A stretch of DNA of 28,202 nt from Deltaproteobacteria bacterium (GTDB lineage Bacteria > Desulfobacterota > DSM-4660 > Desulfatiglandales > B25-G16). This document shows positions 15,513 to 22,831 of this stretch, piece after piece. Each line of letters begins with the position of its first letter. Position 1 is the first letter of the stretch. A program made the position numbers and the translations under genes. The stretch is taken from the NCBI GenBank assembly GCA_019308645.1, contig JAFDHR010000006.1:1-28202 (forward strand). The letters run 5' to 3'. The notes under the pieces are model-generated. The model saw nothing but the letters and a program-made list of their open reading frames with translations, ran no database searches and was not told the DNA's origin.

Positions 15513-16933
15513 ATCAATTAGACGAAAAAATTAAGAATTCCTTTCCAGATGAATCTGTATATAAAATCCCTAAAAGATATAGTGTTTTTTCCGGAAGAAA
15601 TCTACCTTCTTTTATCAAAGATTGGCTTATTCGTAAATATACTGATGAGAAAGGCTATTTGGATACGCATGGATTACTTTTATTTTTAGACGAACATATT
15701 GCGCATAAAAACAGCGATATAAAAAATAGGATTAGAACCCACAGTGAAGAAATAACAATATTGACAAGATTTATTGTAGAAACGGATATATTAAAAAATG
15801 TGCTTAAATTTTCTATCCCTGATCTTGGGATAAAGAATAATGAAGGCAAGATCCCTGATTATGTGGCTAAAAAACATAAGGAGTTGAAAGATGGTGAAAT
15901 TTGGGGTGTCATCACATTGGTCTACATTCCTCCCGAAGGTAAAGACAAAGGTGCAATTGAACTTATAGGCTTTAAACCATTTAAACCTTATGACGTCGAT
16001 ATTGATTATTTCCGAAGCGTTAGGAAAGATTTTTCTCTGGAAGATTGGATAAATTTGTTAATACGTTCAATGGAGTACAACGCTAACGGCTTTAAAAATC
16101 TTACGCAAAAACTACTATTCATTAGTCGGTTATTAGTTTTTGTTGAGCCCAATCTTAATATAATTGAGCTTGCACCCAAAGGAACGGGTAAGTCCTATGT
16201 TTTTGGAAATATAAGTAAATATGGATGGCTAATCAGTGGTGGAACAGTAACAAGAGCAAAACTATTTTATGATGTTTCAAGAAAGGCTGCCGGTATCATA
16301 AGTCATTATGATTTTGTCTCTATGGATGAAATCGAAACAATTAAATTTGCTGATGAAAATGAGCTACAAGGTGCGTTAAAAAATTACTTGGAAAATGGTG
16401 TTTTTACGGTTGCAAATTATAGAGGCACGTCTTCATCCGGTTTAATGTTACTTGGCAATATTGTTCTATCAAGTACTATGCAGCCAATTCACACTAAATA
16501 TTTTTCGGGCTTACCGCCTTTTTTCCAATCTTCTGCTTTATTGGATAGGTTCCATGGTTTTATAGAAGGCTGGAGATTGCAAAGGGTTCATGAAGATTTA
16601 AAGGTTAAAGGCTATACTCTAAATGTTGAATATTTCTCTGAGATTTTACATTCATTGAGAGAAACCTCGAATTATTCTTATATTGTTAGCGAATTATTAC
16701 AGATTCCCCAAAAGGCTGATACAAGGGATACAACTGCAATTAAGAAGCTCGCATCTGCTTATTTAAAATTACTCTTTCCACATGTAGAAAAACCGGGGGG
16801 CATTAGCAGAGAAGATTTCTATAATTTCTGTCTCAAGCCGGCTCTTGAAAAACGAGGCATCATTAGAAAGCAAATTTCTTTAATTGATAGTGAATTTAGT
16901 GAAGATTTACCCGTGATAGAAGTGAGAAAATGA
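15509..16933 (+). CDS. brxL: BrxL, AAA+ ATPase of BREX (short form)
   Basis: BrxL is an AAA+ motor related in fold to MCM helicases and often annotated as Lon-like. The 474-residue protein has an N-terminal region (1-200, with FIKDWLIRKY and WGVITLVYIPPEG), Walker A APKGTGKS (222-229), Walker B DFVSMDEIE (268-276), a sensor-1-like LLGNIVLSST (314-323) and an arginine-finger-like LLDRFHGFIEGW (344-355). Type 1 BrxL proteins known to me are about 680 residues with a C-terminal Lon-protease-like domain; here the protein ends after a helical region with no such domain. Whether this is normal for type 4 or a truncation is open. The start overlaps pglZ (ATGA), so the two are translationally coupled. 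Confidence 0.88.
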   Translation: MNQLDEKIKNSFPDESVYKIPKRYSVFSGRNLPSFIKDWLIRKYTDEKGYLDTHGLLLFLDEHIAHKNSDIKNRIRTHSEEITILTRFIVETDILKNVLKFSIPDLGIKNNEGKIPDYVAKKHKELKDGEIWGVITLVYIPPEGKDKGAIELIGFKPFKPYDVDIDYFRSVRKDFSLEDWINLLIRSMEYNANGFKNLTQKLLFISRLLVFVEPNLNIIELAPKGTGKSYVFGNISKYGWLISGGTVTRAKLFYDVSRKAAGIISHYDFVSMDEIETIKFADENELQGALKNYLENGVFTVANYRGTSSSGLMLLGNIVLSSTMQPIHTKYFSGLPPFFQSSALLDRFHGFIEGWRLQRVHEDLKVKGYTLNVEYFSEILHSLRETSNYSYIVSELLQIPQKADTRDTTAIKKLASAYLKLLFPHVEKPGGISREDFYNFCLKPALEKRGIIRKQISLIDSEFSEDLPVIEVRK

Positions 16934-17016
16934 TTGGATACGCAATACAAAAACCAGAAAAATTTCTTCAACGTAAAGAGGGACATCCTATATTGCCCCT
17001 GTCAAGAAAAAAGTGA
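16930..17016 (+). pseudogene. 28-residue stub coupled to brxL, likely truncated gene
   Basis: An ATG overlaps the brxL stop in ATGA, the same arrangement as pglZ-brxL, and opens a frame of 28 codons (MIGYAIQKPEKFLQRKEG, then HPILPLSRKK) before TGA. It is too short to recognise. Its coupling suggests it was the start of a further operon gene whose remainder was lost at the right border of the island. A chance frame remains possible. Confidence 0.35.
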
Positions 17017-17068
17017 AAAACATGTAAAATCAACAAGTTAAAAACCGCCATTAATTTTGGACACACCT

Positions 17069-17353
17069 GTTCTACTGCTCCACCAGGAACTTTAGTGGGT
17101 TTTTCGGTGAGTCTCTCACTACAAACGAACCCTGTACCTAATCGTTATCATTATCCGGCATACCACATAAAGGTGGTTGCCAATCATCCCTTATCCAGGT
17201 TACAAAGTTCAGCCCCGCCAAAAAGACGGCGGGCAGGAGCCGGCCCATAATGAGCTCACCATAAACAAAACCTTTATTGCCTGCCCCGTTGGTCCGAAGG
17301 ATCCTACAGGGTCCCGCCCGAGGCCCTAGATGGCCTCAAAGTCGGTGCTCGGG
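17069..17353 (-). ncRNA. Inverted-repeat-rich tract, possible structured RNA or mobile-element remnant
   Basis: In under 300 bases I count at least six hairpins: 17069-17090 (gttc/gaac with ctg/cag), 17107-17119 (gtgag/ctcac), 17157-17181 (ggca-accac with gtggt-tgcc), 17214-17233 (cccgcc/ggcggg), 17284-17311 (ccccgt/acaggg around ggtcc/ggatcc with a tight loop), and 17320-17337 (gaggcc/ggcctc), the last nested in cccgag/ctcggg (17317-17353). One pair (17287/17308) is a G-U wobble only on the minus strand, which suggests that strand is the RNA. The tract is richer in G+C than both neighbours and carries no convincing protein frame. Candidates are a HEARO/omega-type RNA, an intron remnant or an insertion-sequence end; I cannot name the family. 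Confidence 0.45.
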
Positions 17354-17526
17354 CTCTCTCGCCTAAGTTGCCTTATTTATTCATTTTTCTTTTTAACAAA
17401 GAAAAAGTTTTTTTCAAGATAGTTAATTAAATTTTTTCTATGCTATATAAAAAAATTTTTGTTTAGCTGTTTTAATATATAACGTTGTTTCTAAAACAAT
17501 TTGATAAGGGGTAGAAAAAGAGATAA
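17354..17526. other. Very AT-rich border segment
   Basis: This segment of about 170 bases is dominated by runs of A and T (for example around 17400-17470) between the structured tract and the truncated carA. No gene or terminator is assigned. The sharp change in composition supports a junction between unrelated sequences here. Confidence 0.5.
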
Positions 17527-17790
17527 TCATTTATCATGCCCAGACAGACAAAACTGGATGCAACCCAGGAGGGCTCTGCTCGATTCGATATCCCTGCTGT
17601 TTATTCCATAATTGCCAATCAGGGGATAGGTCATGGTCACAATCTGGCTCTTGTAAGAGGGGTCTGTCAGGATCTCCTGGTAACCCGTCATGCTGGTGTT
17701 GAACACGACCTCACCTGATACCTCACCCTCTCCTGCAAAGGTATCACCATAAAATATAGTACCGTCCTCTAATGCTAATAAGGCTTTCAT
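17527..17790 (-). pseudogene. carA: carA 5' fragment (carbamoyl-phosphate synthase small subunit)
   Basis: CarA supplies ammonia from glutamine to CarB. The frame begins with the family's true N-terminus ([20 protein letters not shown], then [20 protein letters not shown] and [20 protein letters not shown]) but similarity ends near residue 72 (about position 17575). It then runs 15 unrelated residues to a stop. A normal CarA has about 360-390 residues, so the whole glutaminase domain with its catalytic cysteine is missing. The start is five bases after the hisF stop, so it was the second gene of that operon. The break coincides with the border of the accessory region. It cannot be functional as a glutaminase. 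Confidence 0.88.
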
Positions 17791-17795
17791 CTTAT

Positions 17796-18575
17796 TTACC
17801 AGGTCATTCGCACCTTAACGCCCCGTGCGTGGAGTTCTTCTTTGATTTGTTTAATAGTATAGGTTTCATAGTGGACTATAGATGCGATAAGGGCTGCATC
17901 GGCCTTGCCTTGTGTGAGCACATCGTAGACATGGTCAATATTGCCTGCACCGCCAGAAGCTATAACCGGAATAGATACATTTTCAGATATAAGGGGTGTC
18001 AATGCCAATTCATAACCCTGCTGTGTGCCATCCGCATCCATGGAATTCAGGCATATCTCGCCTGCCCCTAATTTTTCTGCCTCTTTAGCCCAGCCTAAGG
18101 CATCAATACCTGTAGAGGTGCGGCCTCCATGAATCCAAATTTCATAGCCTGATGGTATCTTGTTGGTTTCTTTTACCTTTTTGACATCCATCCCAAGCAC
18201 AATGCACTGGCTGCCAAAGGCATTGGCGCCATCGGCAATGATCTTAGGGTTCTTGACCGCGGCAGAGTTTACGCTGACCTTCTCTGCTCCTGCCAGCAAA
18301 ACATCGCGCATATCCTCGATTGTCCTGATTCCTCCACCTACGGAAAAAGGCATAAAGATTTCCTCCGCTACCCTGCGAACGACATCGATCATAATATCCC
18401 GCCGATCGCTTGATGCCGTAATATCATAAAAAACGATCTCATCTGCTCCCTGTTCATAATAGAATTTGGCCATTTGCACAGGGTCCCCAATATCGATATT
18501 ATTTTTGAATTTGATACCTTTAGTGGTCTTTCCGTCTCTTACATCGAGACATGGTATAATTCTTTTACTCAGCAT
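17796..18575 (-). CDS. hisF: Imidazole glycerol phosphate synthase, cyclase subunit
   Basis: HisF joins ammonia from HisH to PRFAR in histidine synthesis and yields IGP and AICAR, the latter feeding purine synthesis. The 259-residue length is normal. The two catalytic aspartates are present: D11 in [11 protein letters not shown] and D130 in VLGMDVKK. Phosphate-binding loops are seen as SVGGGIRT (78-85) and SMDADGT plus VIASGGAG near the C-terminus. HisH is not encoded nearby. The remnant of carA follows after five bases. Start [12 protein letters not shown] is standard for the family. Confidence 0.96.
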   Translation of the reverse strand: MLSKRIIPCLDVRDGKTTKGIKFKNNIDIGDPVQMAKFYYEQGADEIVFYDITASSDRRDIMIDVVRRVAEEIFMPFSVGGGIRTIEDMRDVLLAGAEKVSVNSAAVKNPKIIADGANAFGSQCIVLGMDVKKVKETNKIPSGYEIWIHGGRTSTGIDALGWAKEAEKLGAGEICLNSMDADGTQQGYELALTPLISENVSIPVIASGGAGNIDHVYDVLTQGKADAALIASIVHYETYTIKQIKEELHARGVKVRMTW

Positions 18576-18812
18576 AGTTCCTTATTGAGATGTCTTAATA
18601 ACCCAAGATCTTAATATTTATCCGCCATACCCGCTTGCCAGATGGCAGGCAGGTGCAGCGGCATGAAGGCAAAGCAGAGTTATAATTGTCCAGCTAATTG
18701 CTGGCTTTTAAGAGCATACCTCCCCTTTTGCCTACATTGAATAGTACTCAAGATTCGACACGCTCGGCAAGTGTATAATATAATAGATGACTTTTCATAG
18801 ACGGGCCAATCA

Positions 18813-19634
18813 TCATCCAATGTCATGCAGTTCCGGGACTACGATCTCTGACCTGACCTCTAAAACGCCTTGAACACCTTTTACAACCTCGAGCAGACCA
18901 CTTTCAGACTCGAGAGGATTGAGTGATCCAATAATCTGGACCACACCTCTTTCAGGCACCTCAATGTGGAAGTCTTGAGAACTGATTTTATTTTTCAGGA
19001 CCGCGGCCTCGACCTTTTTCAACAGGGATAGTCGTTCCATGGTATACATGGCTGTTATGCTACATGCCTTGATCTGTTGTGATTGCGCTACATCTATAAT
19101 GAGCTTCGCAGCTGAATCCGCGCCCAATTTGCTTTGGTTAATGATCAGATCATACATAGACGGATCATCCCAGTCTATTTGGAAGGCAAACTGGAGAAAA
19201 CCCCTGCGCTCACTGTCGCTCTTGTGAATTATTTTTTCAGCCGTATCCCGGCTTATGCCTTGCTGATCCATAAGGGATTGGATACGTGGAGACTCGGGAG
19301 AATAAATATGTACATGCAAGGCGCATCCAAAATCACGGAGCAGAAATTGAGCGCCGTGTCCCAGAATAATACCATGGCCCCTACGGGCGACCTCATAGAC
19401 CAGTGCCTCCATCAGACCGAGGTAGGCTTGGGGTTTATGGCTCAGGATACGGTTAAATAGCCCCGGAGCTTTTTGGTCAAAATCTTTCACCTCTTCTGAT
19501 GAAATGCCTATATTGATAGCCTCCTGCTGAAGCCTCTGGTCGTCATAAAGATCCAGTTTGAGCCCATTGGCAACGAGCCGGGCGATGGTCATACCCCCGC
19601 TGCCAATACCGCTCGTGATGGTGATTAGTGACAT
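18813..19634 (-). CDS. Cytidylate-kinase-like protein with C-terminal BON domain
   Basis: The 273-residue protein starts with ITITSGIGSGGMTIARLVA, the degenerate P-loop of the cytidylate-kinase-like family (Cytidylate_kin2), followed by YDDQRLQQEA and a middle part with RGHGIILGHGAQFLL and HVHIYSPESPRIQSL typical of that group. The last 75 residues (SSQDFHIEVPERGVVQIIGS through GVQGVLEVRSEIVVPE) fit a BON domain, usually linked to membranes or envelope stress. Nucleotide phosphorylation is suggested by the family but the true substrate is unknown. It stands alone between nadE (167-base gap) and hisF (237-base gap), with an AAGGAGGGTC ribosome site upstream of the start. Confidence 0.78.
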   Translation of the reverse strand: MSLITITSGIGSGGMTIARLVANGLKLDLYDDQRLQQEAINIGISSEEVKDFDQKAPGLFNRILSHKPQAYLGLMEALVYEVARRGHGIILGHGAQFLLRDFGCALHVHIYSPESPRIQSLMDQQGISRDTAEKIIHKSDSERRGFLQFAFQIDWDDPSMYDLIINQSKLGADSAAKLIIDVAQSQQIKACSITAMYTMERLSLLKKVEAAVLKNKISSQDFHIEVPERGVVQIIGSLNPLESESGLLEVVKGVQGVLEVRSEIVVPELHDIG

Positions 19635-19801
19635 TAAAGACCCTCCTTATCCTTGAGTTTGTCTTTAGAGAGGATTTTAACACACCTGTTTTGACATAAT
19701 CAACATATCTCTATTGAAAACTTTTTGGGAAAAGACAGGGGAGTCAAAGGTGAGAGGGAATTGTTGCTTAAGTATACAGAAAGTATATCATTTTATAGTT
19801 C

Positions 19802-21442
19802 CTATGGAGATCGGTACCTTTGGGCTATGGGCAATCTCCTTCCGTACCCAAAGGACTTAGTGGTAACCTTTAATCCCGGCGGTGATTGGTGCCTCTTGTA
19901 TTCGTTTTGATCAACCCGGCTGATAATATTCCTAACGATTGATGGCTCAAGACCCATCTCTATAATCTCTTTTGCTGTCTTGTTATCTTCGATATATGCC
20001 TTCAGGACATCATCCAGAATCTCATACGGGGGCAGATCATCCTGATCTAATTGATCTGGCTTGAGCTCGGCCGAGGGGGGCTTTTGAATAATTCGTTCGG
20101 GAATCACCTCTTTGTCTCTGTTTATGAAACGAGCGATTCGGTATACCATAGTCTTAGGTACATCCGAGATAACGGCCAGACCACCGTTCATGTCCCCGTA
20201 CAGGGTACAGTACCCCACTGCCAACTCAGACTTATTACCAGTTGAAAGAAGCAAATGCCCAAGTTTGTTGCTTATTGCCATCAGAATTGTTCCCCGGGTT
20301 CTGGCCTGGATGTTTTGACCTGTGACCTCTGTTGCCACGTCTTTAAACAGGGGAGACAGTCCTTGAAGAAATGTTTCCAATACCTCATCAATAGGTACAT
20401 TATAAAGCTTAATGCGCAAAATTTTTGCCAGATTTTTCGTATCTTCAAAATTTTCCTTAAGGGTATACTGAGAAGGCATAAAGATAAGTATGACATTTTC
20501 CCTTCCGAGTGCCTGGACCGCAATATATGCAGTAAGCGCTGAGTCAATGCCACCACTCAATCCAATAACAGCCCTGGAAAACCCACATTTCCGAACATAG
20601 TCTCTGGTGCCCATGATTAAAGCATTAAGGATTGATTCGGTGTCTGTTTCAGAAACTGGATGGAGGTCGCCTTTTCGAGTTTGAGTGTCGAAGACAATTA
20701 TGTCTTCTTTAAAGTCTCGAGCCCTTGCTGCCACCCTGCCCTGAGTGTCAAAGGCGAGACTGATGCCATCAAAAAGCACACTGTCATTGCCACCAACCTG
20801 ATTGGCATAAAGGAGGGGCATGTGATATTTTTTGGAGATAGACCCAAACATGTCCCATTTAAATTCCCTTTTGCCCACATGATAAGGAGATGCTGAAATA
20901 TTGATGAAAAGATTGACCCCCTCTTTGATCATACTTTCTACCGGATCAGCAGGGTAAAGCCGTCTCGATAAGAAGCCTTTGTCGTTCCAGATGTCCTCGC
21001 ATATGGTGAGCCCTATTTGGCAGTCCTTATAGAGAAAAGATGAACATTCTTTTCCGGGTTCAAAATACCTTCTCTCATCAAACACGTCATAAGTAGGCAG
21101 AAGCCTCTTATGTGCCTGGTGGAGAATCTTCCCATTATCAAAAAGTACAGCTGAGTTGTAGAGAGGGTTGCCTTTTTCGTTCGGGTTTTTATCCACAACC
21201 CCGCATATTACACCAATTTCTTTAATAGATTTAACCAGCGTCTGTAGATGTATCAGGTTAGCCTCAACAAAGTCTTTCTTTTCCAGAAGATCCCGTGGCG
21301 GATAGCCTGAGATCGCGAGCTCAGAAAAGACAACTAGATCACAGGAAAGATCTATAGCCTTTTCTGCTGCGGCTATAATCTTTTCCGTGTTGTGGGTAAA
21401 ATCCCCGATGATCGGGTTAATTTGTGCTAAGGCTATTTTCAT
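19802..21442 (-). CDS. nadE: Glutamine-dependent NAD+ synthetase
   Basis: This enzyme amidates nicotinic acid adenine dinucleotide to NAD+ using glutamine. The 546-residue two-domain protein has an N-terminal nitrilase-type glutaminase with the triad E41 (VVFSELAISGYPPRD), K112 (HKRLLPTYDVFDE) and C148 (LTICEDIW), and a C-terminal synthetase with the PP-loop GLSGGIDSALTA (295-304), STGNKSELAVGYCTLYGDMNGG and the terminal KRHQSPPGLKVTTKSFGYGRRLPI. It starts nine bases after the purF-like stop and so belongs to the carB operon. All key residues are present. Confidence 0.96.
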   Translation of the reverse strand: MKIALAQINPIIGDFTHNTEKIIAAAEKAIDLSCDLVVFSELAISGYPPRDLLEKKDFVEANLIHLQTLVKSIKEIGVICGVVDKNPNEKGNPLYNSAVLFDNGKILHQAHKRLLPTYDVFDERRYFEPGKECSSFLYKDCQIGLTICEDIWNDKGFLSRRLYPADPVESMIKEGVNLFINISASPYHVGKREFKWDMFGSISKKYHMPLLYANQVGGNDSVLFDGISLAFDTQGRVAARARDFKEDIIVFDTQTRKGDLHPVSETDTESILNALIMGTRDYVRKCGFSRAVIGLSGGIDSALTAYIAVQALGRENVILIFMPSQYTLKENFEDTKNLAKILRIKLYNVPIDEVLETFLQGLSPLFKDVATEVTGQNIQARTRGTILMAISNKLGHLLLSTGNKSELAVGYCTLYGDMNGGLAVISDVPKTMVYRIARFINRDKEVIPERIIQKPPSAELKPDQLDQDDLPPYEILDDVLKAYIEDNKTAKEIIEMGLEPSIVRNIISRVDQNEYKRHQSPPGLKVTTKSFGYGRRLPIAQRYRSP

Positions 21443-21451
21443 ATTTCATAT

Positions 21452-22831
21452 TTATAAGGTGATTGGCCAATTTCCATCCCAGCACTTAAGGCATAAATCC
21501 TCTTTAGGGATCTTCAATGCCGCAACAAAGGCCTCTAAACTGTTGTACTTTACAGAATCGGCGCCGATCTTTTCAGAAACCCACGCTTCCAGGGCCTTAA
21601 GTCCATCCATTGTGGTGATATTTCCTTCTGAAAGGTATTGCCTGGCTAAAAGCTCTTCATAGGTTCGGGTTGATATGCCGAAATCGCAGGGGTACATTAA
21701 TGGTGGACAGGCGATACGCGCATGAACCTCTTTGGCCCCGGAATTCTTCAACTCCCTCACTTTCTCCCTGATTTGTGTACCCCTGACTATAGAGTCGTCA
21801 CAAAGGACAATTCGTTTATCCCTAATTGCATATTCTAAAACAGAGAGCTTTTTCTTTGCCATCCTGTCCCGATCCGCCTGAGTTAATTGTGTATAACTTC
21901 GATCAGCATACCTGTTATAGAGAAAAACCTCCTGGTAGGGCAATCCGGATACCATGTGATATCCCAGGGCATGTCCGATACCTGACATAGGTACCGGTGC
22001 AACAAGATCGGCCTGAATGCCGCCTTCTTCAATGTCTCTTTCTGCAAGGCTCTTTCCAAGGTTATTTCTAGCCTCTTGAACATAGAGTCCGTCAATCTTA
22101 CTGTCCATACTTGCTGTGTATGCCCATTCAAAGGCACAGTGGGCTCTTCTTGGGCTTTTTAATTTTTGCCTGGTCTCGAAGCCTTTTTTACTGATAAACA
22201 CAATCTCCCCTGGTCGCACGTCTCTTGTGCAATTGAAACCTGAGCTCTGAACAGCTCTTGACTCGGAGCTCACAATAAAGGCATTCAATCCTTCTCCCAG
22301 CATGAGAGGTCTAAATCCATAGATATCTCTGGCTGCATATATTCCATCTTGGGTTAAAACAACAAGCGAGTAAGCGCCTTTTATCTTTTTAGCCAGCATA
22401 GAGATTCCTGTAACTACATTCTTCTCTTGCATGATGAGCTTGGAGATGATCTCAATATCTAAACCATGATAAAAGGCCTTTCCTCTGTTCTTCATCTCTT
22501 CTAAAAGCGCCTCACTATTAATAATATTACCACTAAAGGCAACCGCTATCTCACCAACAGCACCCTGCCACACCATAGGCTGCCTTTCCTTAAGGCTTAC
22601 GTGCCCAATACCCATGTTGCCTTTAAAGGTCTCTAATTCATGGGGGGTGAAGGTGTTCCCCACCTGGCCATAATGGGTTATCTGGTAGATTCTTTTCCCA
22701 TCATAGGTGGCCATGCCACAGAATTGCTGGCCCCTGTGTTGAAGAAAGTCAAGACCCCTGTAGATGTCTTCAACGCAGTCTGTATCTTTAACAATGCCAA
22801 AAACACCGCAGTTATCACCTATTAATTTCAT
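21452..22831 (-). CDS. purF: PurF-like amidophosphoribosyltransferase with divergent glutaminase
   Basis: PurF makes phosphoribosylamine from PRPP and glutamine, the first step of purine synthesis. The 459-residue protein has the N-terminal nucleophile cysteine after a short leader (MKLIGDNCGVFGI, C8), LQHRGQQFCGMAT, and a strong PRPP motif IVLCDDSIVRGTQ in the C-terminal half. CDFGIS and a C-terminal CLKC fit the [4Fe-4S] ligands of the Bacillus type. Unusual: the glutamine-binding stretch GHVRYSTxG is replaced by GHVSLKERQPM, HNGNLVN by FSGNIIN, and SDTEV by LDIEI. The start codon overlaps the carB stop (TAATG) and uses AAAGGAGGT. It may be a paralogue with altered ammonia use rather than the housekeeping PurF. 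Confidence 0.82.
   Translation of the reverse strand: MKLIGDNCGVFGIVKDTDCVEDIYRGLDFLQHRGQQFCGMATYDGKRIYQITHYGQVGNTFTPHELETFKGNMGIGHVSLKERQPMVWQGAVGEIAVAFSGNIINSEALLEEMKNRGKAFYHGLDIEIISKLIMQEKNVVTGISMLAKKIKGAYSLVVLTQDGIYAARDIYGFRPLMLGEGLNAFIVSSESRAVQSSGFNCTRDVRPGEIVFISKKGFETRQKLKSPRRAHCAFEWAYTASMDSKIDGLYVQEARNNLGKSLAERDIEEGGIQADLVAPVPMSGIGHALGYHMVSGLPYQEVFLYNRYADRSYTQLTQADRDRMAKKKLSVLEYAIRDKRIVLCDDSIVRGTQIREKVRELKNSGAKEVHARIACPPLMYPCDFGISTRTYEELLARQYLSEGNITTMDGLKALEAWVSEKIGADSVKYNSLEAFVAALKIPKEDLCLKCWDGNWPITL

Noticed and set aside
17069..17353. Group II intron at the island border
   Set aside because: I could not find a domain V hairpin or the GUGYG/AY ends, and no reverse transcriptase is present; kept only as one possibility for a structured RNA.
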